Origin: Stenotrophomonas sp. MYb238
GTDB taxonomy: Bacteria; Pseudomonadota; Gammaproteobacteria; Xanthomonadales; Xanthomonadaceae
Length of the DNA: 64,000 nt
Assembly: GCF_009496535.1 (NCBI RefSeq)
Contig: NZ_WIDL01000002.1
Span: 1 to 64,000 of the forward strand
Reading direction: 5' to 3'
Part shown: positions 9,811 to 20,286 of the stretch, one piece after another
Layout of the letters: each line of letters starts with the position of its first letter
How positions within the stretch are numbered: the stretch's first letter is position 1
The notes under the pieces: model-generated
Told to the model about the DNA's origin: nothing
Database searches by the model: none
What the model saw: the letters and a program-made list of their open reading frames with translations, nothing else
Program-made: the position numbers and the translations under genes

Positions 9811-10189
9811 GTGGCGGCCCTCGCGCTGGCAGGCCGGCGCCTTGCTGCTGCTCGGGCTGCTGGCCGCTGCTGCGCTGCTGAACTGCGAACTGGAAGCGCG
9901 CCTCGCCCGGCCGGCCGCGCTGCTGGCGCCCTGCTGGGGAATCGCGGCGGCATGGCGGGAACTGCACCGGCCGCGGCGGCAACTGCTGATCCCGCCCGCG
10001 CCGGCTCCCCCCGCCGTGGACGGCATCGCGGTCGATGCGCTGGAACTGCTGGAACGCGGCCCGCTGCTGGTGCTGCGCTGGCGCGAGGGGCGACGGCGCG
10101 GGCAGCTGCTGTTCTGGCCGGACACGCTGCCGCGCGCGCAGCGACGTGAACTGCGTCTGGCCGTGCGCGCCGGCGCCGTTTCCCGTTAG
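9761..10189 (+). CDS. YgfX/CptA-like small membrane protein
   Basis: A 142-residue product whose recognisable part begins [11 protein letters not shown] and continues into two hydrophobic helices (about residues 28-62), then a soluble tail with [24 protein letters not shown]. The EWRPSRW start, twin helices and strand-rich C-terminus match YgfX (CptA), which in E. coli is encoded after SdhE and was described as a membrane toxin affecting FtsZ/MreB. The only clear ATG, 9761, lies inside sdhE, giving a 50-base overlap; a nonstandard later start is possible. Family assignment is moderate and a toxin role is not shown here. Confidence 0.7.
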   Translation: MRSRQPCWSTSAPFRCEWRPSRWQAGALLLLGLLAAAALLNCELEARLARPAALLAPCWGIAAAWRELHRPRRQLLIPPAPAPPAVDGIAVDALELLERGPLLVLRWREGRRRGQLLFWPDTLPRAQRRELRLAVRAGAVSR

Positions 10190-10233
10190 CGGGCGGGGAT
10201 GGCAACATGGCGCCACTCCACCGGCATACGCGC

Positions 10234-11475
10234 ATGTTCAGACCCTTACCCGTCGCAATCGGATTGCGTTACCTGCGGGCCAAGCGCCGCAACGGCTTCA
10301 TCTCCTTCATCTCCATGGCCTCCATCCTCGGCATCGCGCTCGGGGTGACGGTGCTGATCACCACGCTTGCGGTGATGAGCGGTTTCCAGAAGGAAATCCG
10401 CGACCGCCTGCTGCAGATGTCGGCCCACGCGACCGTCAGCGCCGATGGGGCACCGATGACGAACTGGCAGCACGCGGTGGACGTGGCGATGCGCGACCCA
10501 CGCGTGGCCGGCGCTGCGCCCTACATCGAGATCCAGGGCATGCTCGCCGGCCCGCGCGTGCAGGGCGCGATCGTGCAGGGCGTCGATCCGACGCTGGAGC
10601 CGAAGGTGTCGGTGCTGGGCGAGAAGATGCAGAAGGGCTCGCTGGACAGCCTGCAGCCGGGCGGGTTCAACATCCTGCTCGGCAAGGAACTGGCGCTGTG
10701 GCTGGGCGTGGACGTCGGCGACAGCGTGGTGGCGACGCTGGCCGAGATCCAGGGCACCCCGGTCGGCGCGATGGCGCGCACCAAGCGCTTCAAGGTCAGC
10801 GGCATCTTCGAGGCCGGTTCCAACGAGATCGACCGCGGCGTGGCCTTCGTCAACATGGACGACCTGGAACGCGTGCTGCGCGTGGACGGGGTGACCGGCG
10901 TGCGCCTGAGGCTGCACGACATGGACCAGGCCTATACCGTGGCGCGCGACCTGGCCCTGAACCTGGAAGGCTACTACCGGGTCAGCGACTGGACCCAGCA
11001 GAACGCCAACCTCTACCACTCCCTGCGCATGGAAAAGACGGTGATGGGCATCCTGCTGTCGCTGATCGTGGCCATGGGCGCATTCAACCTGGTGTCCTCG
11101 CAGGTGATGCTGGTGACCGACAAGCAGGCCGACATCGCCATCCTGCGCACGCTGGGGCTGACCCCGGGCGGGGTGATGCAGGTGTTCATGGTGCAGGGCA
11201 GCCTGATCGGGCTGATGGGCACGGTGGCCGGCGTGATCGGCGGCATCAGCCTGACGCTCAACCTCGAGCGCATCCTCGGCCTGATCGAATCGGCCTTCGA
11301 CATCAAGCTGCTGCCGGAGGACGTGTACTACATCACCGGCCTGCCGACCGACATGCAGACCGGCGACATCGTGACGATCACCGCGGTGGCGCTGCTGATG
11401 AGTTTCCTGGCAACGCTGTACCCGGCCTGGCGCGCGGCGCGCACCCAGCCGGCGGAGGCGCTGCGCTATGAATGA
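10234..11475 (+). CDS. lolC: lipoprotein-releasing ABC transporter permease (LolC/LolE family)
   Basis: Inner-membrane permease extracting lipoproteins for LolA. It has an N-terminal helix ([15 protein letters not shown]), a ~230-residue periplasmic MacB-like domain, and three C-terminal helices ending [20 protein letters not shown], the standard LolC/E architecture. [19 protein letters not shown] at ATG 10234 is the usual N-terminus; ATG 10207 in frame adds nine residues and has a G-rich upstream stretch. It overlaps lolD by 8 bases. Only one permease gene is present beside lolD, so a homodimeric LolF-like arrangement is possible unless a second permease lies elsewhere. Confidence 0.9.
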   Translation: MFRPLPVAIGLRYLRAKRRNGFISFISMASILGIALGVTVLITTLAVMSGFQKEIRDRLLQMSAHATVSADGAPMTNWQHAVDVAMRDPRVAGAAPYIEIQGMLAGPRVQGAIVQGVDPTLEPKVSVLGEKMQKGSLDSLQPGGFNILLGKELALWLGVDVGDSVVATLAEIQGTPVGAMARTKRFKVSGIFEAGSNEIDRGVAFVNMDDLERVLRVDGVTGVRLRLHDMDQAYTVARDLALNLEGYYRVSDWTQQNANLYHSLRMEKTVMGILLSLIVAMGAFNLVSSQVMLVTDKQADIAILRTLGLTPGGVMQVFMVQGSLIGLMGTVAGVIGGISLTLNLERILGLIESAFDIKLLPEDVYYITGLPTDMQTGDIVTITAVALLMSFLATLYPAWRAARTQPAEALRYE

Positions 11476-12178
11476 GAACACGAACATGGAATCGGTGATC
11501 CGCGCCGAAGGACTGGCCAAGACCTACGCCGAAGGGCGCATGCGCACGCCGGTGTTCGACGGGCTGGAGCTGGACGTGGCGCCGGGCGAGACGGTCGCCA
11601 TCGTCGGCGCTTCCGGCGCCGGCAAGAGCACGCTGCTGCACCTGCTCGGCGGGTTGGACGTCCCCACCGCCGGCGAGGTCTACGTGGCCGGCCAGCGCAT
11701 GTCGGCGCTGTCCGATGCGCAGCGCGGGCGCCTGCGCAACACCTCGCTGGGTTTCGTCTACCAGTTCCACCACCTGCTGCCGGAGTTCACCGCGCTGGAG
11801 AACGTGATGATGCCGGTGATGCTCGGCGGCGCCAGCGTGGCCGGCGCCGAGCAGCGCGCGCGGGCGCTGCTGGAGTCGGTGGGGCTGGGCCACCGCCTGG
11901 AGCACAAGCCGGGCGAACTGTCCGGCGGCGAGCGCCAGCGCGCGGCGGTGGCGCGGGCCCTGGTCAACCAGCCGGGCTGCGTGCTCGGCGACGAGCCCAC
12001 CGGCAACCTGGACGACAAGACCGCCGCGACGGTGTTCGAGCTGATGCTGGAATTGAACCGCGCACATCGCACCAGCCTGGTACTGGTCACCCACGACCGC
12101 AGCCTGGCCCGCAGGCTGGACCGGGTGCTGGAACTGCGCCAGGCGCGGCTGCATCCCCTGGCCCGCGCCGAGGTCTGA
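11468..12178 (+). CDS. lolD: lipoprotein-releasing system ATP-binding protein
   Basis: ATPase powering release of outer-membrane lipoproteins by the Lol complex. Walker [10 protein letters not shown], signature LSGGERQR, Walker [13 protein letters not shown] and H-loop LVTHDRS are intact in a 236-residue protein; [19 protein letters not shown] is the LolD-type Q-loop region. Start is ATG 11468 inside the end of lolC (8-base overlap); ATG 11486 ([10 protein letters not shown]) is a shorter alternative nearer the usual N-terminus. Confidence 0.93.
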   Translation: MNENTNMESVIRAEGLAKTYAEGRMRTPVFDGLELDVAPGETVAIVGASGAGKSTLLHLLGGLDVPTAGEVYVAGQRMSALSDAQRGRLRNTSLGFVYQFHHLLPEFTALENVMMPVMLGGASVAGAEQRARALLESVGLGHRLEHKPGELSGGERQRAAVARALVNQPGCVLGDEPTGNLDDKTAATVFELMLELNRAHRTSLVLVTHDRSLARRLDRVLELRQARLHPLARAEV

Positions 12179-12312
12179 GCGCGCGCCCGCGCCCGGTCCG
12201 GCGCGCGGGCGCATCCGATCCGGCACGCCGGCTGAACGGGGATGGGGGCAGCGCTTGCGCCGCCCCGGCCGCGGTGCAAGATGACGCCGTATTCCCGAAC
12301 AGGAGGTGCGTC

Positions 12313-12771
12313 GTGAAACGTCTGGCAATCGCTCTGTTGGCCGCGGCAGCCCTGGCCGGCTGCGCCACCACCGGCAAACTTTCCAGCAGCGAGCGGCTGG
12401 AGCTGTACCGCGCCCATGCCGGCGCGCCGGTCAAGGACTTCCAGTACTTCGGTTCCCTCAACGGCTGGACCGAACTCGGCGACAGCGCGCTGGCGGTCTG
12501 GACCCGGCCCAGCGAAGCCTGGCTGCTGAGCCTGAGCGGCCCGTGCATGGATCTTTCCTATGCGCCGGCAATCGGCGTGACCAACATGATGGGCCGGGTA
12601 TCGGCCAAGTTCGACCGGGTGATCGTGCGCGGCGGCAGCCCGGGCATGGCGCCGATCCCGTGCCGGATCGATACCATCCAGCCGCTGGACGTGAAGGCGC
12701 TGCGCGCGTCGGAAAAGGAACTGCGCGAGGCCAAGATCGAGGCGCGCGCCGAGGACCAGGGCGGCAACTGA
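12313..12771 (+). CDS. DUF6491-type lipoprotein of unknown function
   Basis: A 152-residue lipoprotein. GTG 12313 is chosen because a perfect AGGAGG (12301-12306) lies six bases upstream; the peptide then reads MKRLAIALLAAAALAGC, a signal sequence with lipobox LAGC at residue 17. The mature part includes FGSLNGWTELGDSALAVWT and ends in a charged helix. The pattern fits DUF6491-type proteins common in Xanthomonadaceae. Residue +2 is Ala, with no Asp retention signal, so outer-membrane sorting by the adjacent Lol system is expected. Function unknown; a terminator follows. Confidence 0.75.
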   Translation: MKRLAIALLAAAALAGCATTGKLSSSERLELYRAHAGAPVKDFQYFGSLNGWTELGDSALAVWTRPSEAWLLSLSGPCMDLSYAPAIGVTNMMGRVSAKFDRVIVRGGSPGMAPIPCRIDTIQPLDVKALRASEKELREAKIEARAEDQGGN

Positions 12772-12788
12772 CCGCGTCACGGCCAAGG

Positions 12789-12823
12789 GGAGGGAGCTGG
12801 ATCAGGCTCCCTCCTTCGTTTTT
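12789..12823. terminator. bidirectional intrinsic terminator between the lipoprotein gene and yggX
   Basis: A perfect 9-bp stem, GGAGGGAGC with GCTCCCTCC (12789-12797 and 12806-12814), closes an 8-base loop and is followed by TTCGTTTTT. It lies between convergent genes and can end transcription of the lipoprotein gene; on the other strand it could serve yggX less well, lacking a U-rich tail there. Confidence 0.8.
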
Positions 12824-13098
12824 CAGTGAGTTTCGGGCGCGACGTAGCCGGTCGGCTTTTCCGCGCCGCCGCCGAACAGGAACTTGACCAGTTCTTCCTC
12901 CAGGAACGCGCGATGCTTCGGATCGCGCGGCGAGAGCCTGTTCTCGTTGATCAGCATGGTCTGGTGCGCCAGCCATGCCGCCCAGGCCTGCTTGCCGACG
13001 TTGGCGAAGATGCGCTGGCCCAGTTCGCCGGGATAGGGCACGAAGTCCAGGCCTTCGGTTTGGCGTTGTTCGTACTGGCAGAAGACGGAGCGGGACAT
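12823..13098 (-). CDS. yggX: oxidative damage protection protein YggX (Fe2+ trafficking)
   Basis: Small cytosolic protein linked to iron handling and protection of Fe-S clusters from superoxide. The 91-residue sequence begins [19 protein letters not shown] with the invariant Cys7, followed by [18 protein letters not shown] and [16 protein letters not shown], all hallmarks of the family. It lies 30 bases downstream of mutY on the same strand; mutY-yggX is a conserved pair in gammaproteobacteria, joining an Fe-S DNA glycosylase with a cluster-protecting protein. Confidence 0.95.
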   Translation of the reverse strand: MSRSVFCQYEQRQTEGLDFVPYPGELGQRIFANVGKQAWAAWLAHQTMLINENRLSPRDPKHRAFLEEELVKFLFGGGAEKPTGYVAPETH

Positions 13099-13128
13099 GC
13101 GGTGTTCCTGTCGATGGAGCGGGCCGCC

Positions 13129-14196
13129 TCAGTGGCGGTCGAGCAGCTTGCGGATCGGCGCCGGCAGGCCCAGCGAGGCCAGCTCGGCGCGGGCGACCCA
13201 GCGCAGGTCGTCATTGTCGCCCACCCGCGGGCGCAGGGCGACCTTGCGCAGGTGCAGCGGCTGCAGGTGCAGGCGGTAGTGGCTGAAGGTGTGCACCACC
13301 AGCGGCAGCTCCGCGGCGGCGTCGTAGTCGCCTTCGATGTTGCCGTCGAACCACTGGCGCAGTTCGGCATCGGTATCGGCCTGCGGAAGCGTCCACAGCG
13401 AGGCCCAGATGCCGGTGGGCGGCCGCTTGCGCAGCAGGATGCGCCCCTGGCCGTCCTCGAGCAGCAGGGCGCTGGCTTCGCGCTCGGGCAGTACCTTGCT
13501 CGGCTTGGGCGTGGGCAGTGAATCGACCAGTCCCTGCGCCTGCGCCGCGCAGGTGTCCTGCAGCGGGCACAGGATGCAGGCCGGGTTGGCGCGGGTGCAC
13601 AGGGTGGCGCCGAAATCCATCTGCGCCTGCGTCCAGTCGGCCATGCGCCCCTGCGGCACATCGGCCACATGCCGCGCGGCCAGCGCCCACAGCTGCTTCT
13701 CGACAGCGGGCAGACCCGGATAGCCGGCGATGCCGTGGTAGCGGGTCAGCACGCGCTTGACGTTGCCGTCGAGGATCGGGAACGGATCGTTCCAGGCCTG
13801 GCTGAGGATGGCGCCCGCGGTGCTGCGGCCGATGCCCGGCAGCGCCAGCAGCGCGTCGGGATCGCGCGGCAGGTCGCCGCCATGCAGTTCGACGCAGCGC
13901 ACGGCCGCGGCATGCAGGTTGCGCGCGCGGGCGTAGTAGCCCAGTCCGGCCCAGTGCGCCATCAGCGTGTCGTTGTCGGCCGCCGCCAGGGCGGGCAGGG
14001 TCGGGAACGACTGTACGAAGCGCTGGAAGTACGGGATGACCGTGGCGACCTGGGTCTGCTGCAGCATGATCTCCGACAGCCACACCCGGTACGGCGTGCG
14101 CGGATGCTGCCACGGCAGGTCGTGGCGGCCGTGGTGGGCGAACCAGTCGAGCAGGCCGGTGGCGAAGGTGTCGGGAGGCTGGCGCATGGCGGGCAT
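13129..14196 (-). CDS. mutY: A/G-specific adenine DNA glycosylase
   Basis: Removes adenine mispaired with 8-oxoguanine. The 355-residue protein has the catalytic Glu in SEIMLQQTQV, the helix-hairpin-helix LPGIGRSTAGAI, the catalytic Asp in ILDGNVKRVL, and a 4Fe-4S loop with four Cys (C-x6-C-x2-C-x5-C, residues ~195-211). The C-terminal Nudix-like domain that recognises 8-oxoG is complete. Two nearby ATGs are possible, 14196 and 14187; neither has a strong ribosome site. A GTAG-type REP pair lies just upstream. Confidence 0.94.
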   Translation of the reverse strand: MPAMRQPPDTFATGLLDWFAHHGRHDLPWQHPRTPYRVWLSEIMLQQTQVATVIPYFQRFVQSFPTLPALAAADNDTLMAHWAGLGYYARARNLHAAAVRCVELHGGDLPRDPDALLALPGIGRSTAGAILSQAWNDPFPILDGNVKRVLTRYHGIAGYPGLPAVEKQLWALAARHVADVPQGRMADWTQAQMDFGATLCTRANPACILCPLQDTCAAQAQGLVDSLPTPKPSKVLPEREASALLLEDGQGRILLRKRPPTGIWASLWTLPQADTDAELRQWFDGNIEGDYDAAAELPLVVHTFSHYRLHLQPLHLRKVALRPRVGDNDDLRWVARAELASLGLPAPIRKLLDRH

Positions 14197-14210
14197 CGGG
14201 CGGTAGCGAC

Positions 14211-14278
14211 GTAGGAGCGGCTTCAGCCGCGATGGGGCTTTGCCGGGAAAGCTCCATCGCGGCTGAAGCCGCTCCTAC
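14211..14278. repeat. GTAG-headed REP inverted pair
   Basis: GTAGGAGCGGCTTCAGCCGC and its inverted partner ending GCTCCTAC enclose a short spacer, giving one long hairpin. This is the REP type described as SMAG/GTAG elements in Stenotrophomonas, normally spread by RAYT transposases. Six similar pairs lie elsewhere in the window. Here it sits between the starts of mutY and the end of ftsY, where it may also help end ftsY-side transcription. Confidence 0.85.
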
Positions 14279-14293
14279 CGGAGCGAGCTGTGT

Positions 14294-15499
14294 TCAGGCG
14301 CCCAGCGCTTCGGGCAGCAGCGCGTCGACGAAGGCTTCCGGGTCGAACACGCGCAGGTCCTCCGGGCGCTCGCCGATGCCGGCGAAGCGGATCGGGATGC
14401 CGAACTCGCGCGCCAGCGCGAACACCACGCCACCCTTGGCGGTGCCGTCGAGCTTGGTCACCACCAGGCCGGTGACGCCGGCGGCGGCATGGAACTGGCG
14501 CAGCTGGTTCAGCGCGTTCTGGCCGGTGGTGCCGTCGATCACCATCAGCACCTCGTGCGGCGCGGTGTCGTCGATCTTGCCGAGCACGCGGCGGATCTTG
14601 CTCAGCTCGTTCATCAGCCCGGCCTGGGTGTGCAGGCGGCCGGCGGTGTCGGCGATCAGCACACCGGTGCCGCGCGCCTTGCCGGCCTGCAGCGCGTCGA
14701 ACGCCACCGAGGCGGCATCGGCGTTCTGGCCCTGGGCGATCACCGCCACGCCATTGCGCTCGCCCCAGACCTGCAGCTGCGCCACGGCGGCGGCGCGGAA
14801 GGTGTCGCCGGCGGCCAGCATCAGGCTGTGGCCCTGGTCCTTGAAGCGCTTGGCCAGCTTGCCGATGGTGGTGGTCTTGCCGACGCCGTTGACGCCGACG
14901 GTGAGGATCACGAACGGCCTGGCATTGCCATCGATGACCAGCGGCTTGGCCACCGGCTGCAGCAGGGCGACCAGGTCGGCGCGCAACGCGGCGAGCAGGG
15001 CGTTGGCGTCGGCGAATTCACGCGACTTCATGCGCTTGCGCAGGTCCTCGACCAGCGCGGTGGTGGCCGGCACGCCGACATCGGCGGTCAGCAGCGCGGT
15101 CTCGATCTCGTCGAGCAGGTCGTCGTCCAGCCGCGGGTTGCGCGAGAACAGGCCGCCGAAGCTGCGGGCGAAGGTGCTGTTGCGCAGGCGGTCGCGCCAG
15201 CCGGACTTGCCGGCCGGCGCCGCCGGCGCGGCATTGGCGGGGATCAGGCCGGTATCGTTTTCCGCCACGGCCGGCGTTTCCACCTGCTCCGCAGCGGCGA
15301 TGGGAAGCCCGGCGGCCACCTGGGCCTGCGCGGGGATCGCGGCTTCGTCGGCAGGGGCGGTTTCCACGACCGGGTGCGTCGGCGCCTCCGGCTCAGGGGG
15401 CAGGGGAACGGCGGAGGTCAGCTCCTCGGCGCTGAACTGCGGGGGCTTGCCGACCGCTGGGGTGTCCTGGGGCTTCTTGCGACGGAAAAAACTGAGCAT
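14294..15499 (-). CDS. ftsY: signal recognition particle receptor FtsY
   Basis: SRP receptor GTPase targeting ribosomes to the SecYEG translocon. The first ~85 residues form an acidic, Ala/Pro-rich A domain after MLSFFRRKK; the N domain follows RDRLRNSTFARSFGG. The GTPase domain has G1 GVNGVGKTTTIGKL, DTFRAAAVAQL, G3 DTAGRLHTQ, G4 TKLDGTAKGG and the closing GIGERPEDL. Length (401 aa) is normal for a proteobacterial FtsY with a short acidic domain. It ends beside a REP pair and runs divergently from the FlgC-like small gene. Confidence 0.95.
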   Translation of the reverse strand: MLSFFRRKKPQDTPAVGKPPQFSAEELTSAVPLPPEPEAPTHPVVETAPADEAAIPAQAQVAAGLPIAAAEQVETPAVAENDTGLIPANAAPAAPAGKSGWRDRLRNSTFARSFGGLFSRNPRLDDDLLDEIETALLTADVGVPATTALVEDLRKRMKSREFADANALLAALRADLVALLQPVAKPLVIDGNARPFVILTVGVNGVGKTTTIGKLAKRFKDQGHSLMLAAGDTFRAAAVAQLQVWGERNGVAVIAQGQNADAASVAFDALQAGKARGTGVLIADTAGRLHTQAGLMNELSKIRRVLGKIDDTAPHEVLMVIDGTTGQNALNQLRQFHAAAGVTGLVVTKLDGTAKGGVVFALAREFGIPIRFAGIGERPEDLRVFDPEAFVDALLPEALGA

Positions 15500-15610
15500 G
15501 GATGAGAAAAACCGGGGCAGGGGCCCATGCTACCACCGGCGCTGGCGCCGGCCGGTCCGCAGGGGCCGTGAAACAGCTAAAGTCGGCGCATTCCGGGCCG
15601 ATGCCATGGC

Positions 15611-15910
15611 ATGAACGCGATTCCCTCCATTGCCGCCTCCGGCATGCGCGTGGCCGTGATGGGCGTGCGCGTGGCCGCGCAGAACATCGCCGTGCAGCCG
15701 GTACAGCCGGTGGTGCCACGGCAGGTGCTGGCGGTGCACACCATTTCCGGTGGCGGCGCCGGCGCGCAGGTGACGGCCGGCGAGGGGGCTCCGGACATGG
15801 TCGCCGACCTGCTGTCGGCCAGGACCTATGAAGTGGCCTTCGCCGCCAATGCCGTGGTGATCCGGCGCAACAACGAGATGCTGGGGACGCTGTTCGACGC
15901 GTTCGCGTGA
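15611..15910 (+). CDS. small FlgC/basal-body-rod-like protein (orphan)
   Basis: A 99-residue protein whose ends resemble flagellar axial proteins: the N-terminus IAASGMRVAVMGVRVAAQNIA aligns by pattern with the first helix of rod proteins (ending near SNIAN), and the C-terminus DMVADLLSARTYEVAFAANAVVIRRNNEMLGTL resembles the FlgC/FlgG helix that ends the rod fold. The central domain is nearly absent and no other flagellar gene is nearby. ATG 15611 is the natural start. The likeness is my reading of patterns, so function is open: a reduced rod-like protein, or a convergent coiled-coil protein. Confidence 0.65.
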   Translation: MNAIPSIAASGMRVAVMGVRVAAQNIAVQPVQPVVPRQVLAVHTISGGGAGAQVTAGEGAPDMVADLLSARTYEVAFAANAVVIRRNNEMLGTLFDAFA

Positions 15911-15981
15911 CCGGTCGCCACCGGCGCGGCGGAACCCAGCCCGGGCAAGCCTTCGGCCGCCCGTAGCAGACGTGCAATCAC

Positions 15982-16047
15982 GTAGGAGCGGCTTCAGCCG
16001 CGAGGGGCATTCGCATGAACCCCCATCGCGGCTGAAGCCGCTCCTAC
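15982..16047. repeat. GTAG-headed REP inverted pair
   Basis: GTAGGAGCGGCTTCAGCCGCG and its inverted copy ending GCTCCTAC, separated by a short spacer. It lies between the end of the FlgC-like gene and the end of htpG, a convergent gap, and probably also works as a transcription barrier. Confidence 0.85.
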
Positions 16048-16080
16048 GAGAAGCCTCCTCCCGTGGAAGGAGGCGTGCTC

Positions 16081-17979
16081 TCAGGCCGACAGTTCCAGCA
16101 GCAGCTTGTTGAGCCGGCGCACGTAGGCGGCCGGGTCCTTCAGGCCGTCGCCGGCGGCCAGCGCGGCCTGGTCGAACAGCACGCGCGCCAGGTCGTCGAA
16201 GCGGTCCATGTCCGGCTCGGCGTCGAGTTTCTCGATCAGCGGATGCGCCGGGTTGAACTCGAACACCGGCCGGCTCTCGGGCACCTTCTGCCCGCTGGCT
16301 TCCAGGATCTGCCGCATCTGCAGGCCCAGGTCCTGTTCGCCGATGGCCAGGATCGCCGGCGAATCGGTCAGGCGGTGGGACACGCGCACTTCGGCCACGT
16401 CCTCGCCCAGCGCGGTCTTGATGCGCGCGGCCAGCCCTTCCTTGGCCTTGGCGGTCTCTTCCTGCGCCTTCTTCTCTTCCTCCGAATCCAGCGTGCCCAG
16501 GTCCAGGTCGCCGCGGGCCACGTCCACGAACGACTTGCCATCGAACTCGTGCAGGTAGTTCATCAGCCACTCGTCGATGCGGTCGGTCATCAGCAGCACT
16601 TCGATGCCCTTCTTGCGGAACACTTCCAGGTGCGGGCTGTCCTTGACCTGCAGATGGCTCTCGCCGGTGAGGTAATAGATTTTGTCCTGTCCCTCGACCA
16701 TGCGGCCGATGTAGTCGGCCAGCGCCACGTTCTGCTCGCCGTCGCCGCCATGGGTGGAGGCGAAACGCAGCAGGCCGGCGATCTTTTCGCGGTTGTTGAA
16801 GTCCTCGGCCGGGCCTTCCTTGAGCACCTGGCCGAATTCCTTCCAGAACCGCTGGTAGTCTTCGGGCTTGTCCTTGGCCAGCTTTTCCAGCATGTCCAGC
16901 GCGCGTTTGGTCAGCGCCGACTTCATCGAGTCGATCACCGGGCCGGACTGCAGGATCTCGCGCGAGACGTTCAGCGGCAGGTCGGACGAATCGACCACGC
17001 CCTTGATGAAACGCAGGTACAGCGGCAGGAACTGCTCGGCCTGGTCCATGATGAAGACGCGTTGCACGTACAGCTTCAGGCCCTTGGCGGCGTCGCGGTG
17101 GTACAGGTCGAACGGCGCGCGGCCGGGCGTGTACAGCAGCGAGGTGTATTCCAGCTTGCCCTCGACCTTGTTGTGGCTCCAGGCCAGCGGGTCGGTGAAG
17201 TCGTGGGCGATGTGCTTGTAGAACTCGTTGTATTCGGCGTCGGTGACTTCGGACCGGGGGCGCGTCCACAGCGCGTTGGCCTTGTTGACGGCTTCCCACT
17301 CCGGCGCGGCCGGCTGCTCTTCGCCCTCGGCTTCCTTGCGCAGTTCGATCGGCAGGCCGATGTGGTCGGAGTACTTCTTCACCAGACTGCGCAGCTTCCA
17401 GCCGTCGGCGAAACTGTCCTCGCCTTCCTTCAGGTGCAGCACGATGCGGGTGCCGCGCCCGGGCTTGTCGATGGTTTCGACCTCGAACTCGCCTTCGCCG
17501 CGCGAGGACCAGTGCACGCCCTCGCTGGCCGGCAGGCCGGCGCGGCGGCTGTAGACGTCCACCTGGTCGGCGACGATGAAGGCCGAATAGAAGCCCACGC
17601 CGAACTGGCCGATCAGGTTGGCGTCCTTTTTCTGGTCGCCGGACAGGTTCTTCAGGAAGTCGGCGGTGCCCGACTTGGCGATGGTGCCCAGGTGCGCGAC
17701 AGCCTCCTCGCGGCTCAGGCCGATGCCGTTGTCGTCGATGGTCAGGGTGCGCGCGGCCGGGTCGGCCTCGATGCGGATGCGCAACGTGCCGTCGCCTTCG
17801 AGCAGTTCCGGCCGGGTCAGTGCCTCGAAGCGCAGCTTGTCGGCGGCATCGGCGGCATTGGAGACCAGCTCGCGCAGGAAGATTTCCTTGTTCGAGTACA
17901 GCGAGTGGATCATCAGGTGCAGCAGCTGCTTCACCTCGGTCTGGAAACCGCGGGTTTCCTTGTGGGCTTGGGCGGTCAT
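16081..17979 (-). CDS. htpG: molecular chaperone HtpG (Hsp90)
   Basis: Cytosolic Hsp90 ATPase assisting protein folding under stress. The GHKL ATP site is complete: [29 protein letters not shown], and [11 protein letters not shown]; the middle domain carries YVQRVFIMD and SREILQ, and a C-terminal dimerisation domain follows. Length is 632 residues, as usual. The ATG at 17979 gives the standard [16 protein letters not shown]-terminus. A variant REP pair lies just upstream. No CIRCE element was seen; a heat-shock sigma promoter could not be confirmed by eye. Confidence 0.96.
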   Translation of the reverse strand: MTAQAHKETRGFQTEVKQLLHLMIHSLYSNKEIFLRELVSNAADAADKLRFEALTRPELLEGDGTLRIRIEADPAARTLTIDDNGIGLSREEAVAHLGTIAKSGTADFLKNLSGDQKKDANLIGQFGVGFYSAFIVADQVDVYSRRAGLPASEGVHWSSRGEGEFEVETIDKPGRGTRIVLHLKEGEDSFADGWKLRSLVKKYSDHIGLPIELRKEAEGEEQPAAPEWEAVNKANALWTRPRSEVTDAEYNEFYKHIAHDFTDPLAWSHNKVEGKLEYTSLLYTPGRAPFDLYHRDAAKGLKLYVQRVFIMDQAEQFLPLYLRFIKGVVDSSDLPLNVSREILQSGPVIDSMKSALTKRALDMLEKLAKDKPEDYQRFWKEFGQVLKEGPAEDFNNREKIAGLLRFASTHGGDGEQNVALADYIGRMVEGQDKIYYLTGESHLQVKDSPHLEVFRKKGIEVLLMTDRIDEWLMNYLHEFDGKSFVDVARGDLDLGTLDSEEEKKAQEETAKAKEGLAARIKTALGEDVAEVRVSHRLTDSPAILAIGEQDLGLQMRQILEASGQKVPESRPVFEFNPAHPLIEKLDAEPDMDRFDDLARVLFDQAALAAGDGLKDPAAYVRRLNKLLLELSA

Positions 17980-17998
17980 CGTCGGGTTCGCTCCGTAG

Positions 17999-19339
<1,341 letters not shown>

Positions 19340-19384
19340 CCCATCCCATACAGCCGTAACGAATCCAAGAGAGGGAGACGATCC

Positions 19385-19876
19385 ATGAAGAACACGATGC
19401 GCGTGATGCTTGCCGCTTCGCTGGTGCTGGGCTTCACCGCCTGCAAGAAGGAAGAAGCCGCGCCGGTCGCCGAGGCGCAGCAGGCGCTGGTCGCGCCGGC
19501 CAAGGACGACGACGCCGGCTGGCGCAAGTACCTGCAGGCCGTGGCCGTGCAGAACATGGGCAACATCACCAACAACCCGTTCCTGTACTACCTGGTGCCG
19601 GAGTCCGATCCGGAGTTCGCCGCCAAGTACGAGCGCCAGGTCGAAAGCGCCACCGCCGCCATCGGCCGCGGCGTGTCGCCGGGCAACATGCTGGCCTTCG
19701 GTTCCTCGGCCTCGTCGAAGATGGCCGACCTGATCGAAACCGCGTTCAAGGGCGTGCAGGCCGACTCGATGAAGGGCGTGCGCGTGGTGTTCATCGGCGA
19801 TGCCGCCGACAACGCCCGCGTGCAGACCATCGTGCAGCCGACCGGCGCCGACTACATCTTCGTTGAAGCCAAGTGA
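19385..19876 (+). CDS. predicted lipoprotein of unknown function
   Basis: A 163-residue exported protein; the N-terminus MKNTMRVMLAASLVLGFTAC ends in a lipobox-like FTAC followed by KKEE, so a lipid-anchored mature protein is likely. AGAGGGAGA lies upstream as ribosome site. Conserved-looking blocks are WRKYLQAVAVQNMGN, NPFLYYLVP, and a C-terminal half with GVRVVFIGDAADN. The tail IVQPTGADYIFVEAK suggests an alpha/beta fold. I do not recognise a named family. It sits between coaD and the ferredoxin gene on the same strand. Confidence 0.75.
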   Translation: MKNTMRVMLAASLVLGFTACKKEEAAPVAEAQQALVAPAKDDDAGWRKYLQAVAVQNMGNITNNPFLYYLVPESDPEFAAKYERQVESATAAIGRGVSPGNMLAFGSSASSKMADLIETAFKGVQADSMKGVRVVFIGDAADNARVQTIVQPTGADYIFVEAK

Positions 19877-20001
19877 CCCGTGTCTGGCCGGGCGTGCGCG
19901 CGCATGCCCGGCCGCTGCCGGCCCGGTGACGGGCCGCATGGAGCCGGTGGCGCCACGCGCCCCCGGCCTGCCGTCGGCAAGCGCGGGCATGGAGCCGTTC
20001 C

Positions 20002-20286
20002 ATGTCGCTGAAAATCAATGAGCTCTGCGTCAACTGCGACGTCTGCGAGCCCGCCTGCCCGAACAAGGCAATCTCGATGGGCGAGACGATCTACGTGATC
20101 GATCCGGCCCGCTGCACCGAATGCATAGGCCATTTCGACGAGCCGCAATGCGTGGTGGTGTGCCCGGTCGAATGCATCGACCCGGACCCGGACATTCCCG
20201 AGACCCACGACCAGCTGCTGGCCAAGCTGCACGCGCTGCAGCGCGACCATCCCGAACTGTACGAACCGGAGACCCCCTCGGCATGA
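20002..20286 (+). CDS. YfhL-family 2[4Fe-4S] ferredoxin
   Basis: Small electron carrier with two 4Fe-4S clusters. Cluster 1 ligands are in CVNCDVCEPACP and cluster 2 in CTECIGHFDEPQCVVVCP, where the eight-residue spacing between the second and third Cys is characteristic of YfhL/Alvin ferredoxins with unusually low-potential clusters. The 94 residues include the C-terminal helix of this subgroup (ETHDQLLAKLHAL). Location after coaD is conserved in gammaproteobacteria. It overlaps the ggt start by 4 bases. Confidence 0.92.
   Translation: MSLKINELCVNCDVCEPACPNKAISMGETIYVIDPARCTECIGHFDEPQCVVVCPVECIDPDPDIPETHDQLLAKLHALQRDHPELYEPETPSA

Noticed and set aside
6244-10125. A 1,293-codon open frame on the minus strand across the sdh genes
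   Set aside because: Antisense to sdhCDAB and sdhE, with low-complexity composition and no domain; a GC-rich artefact.
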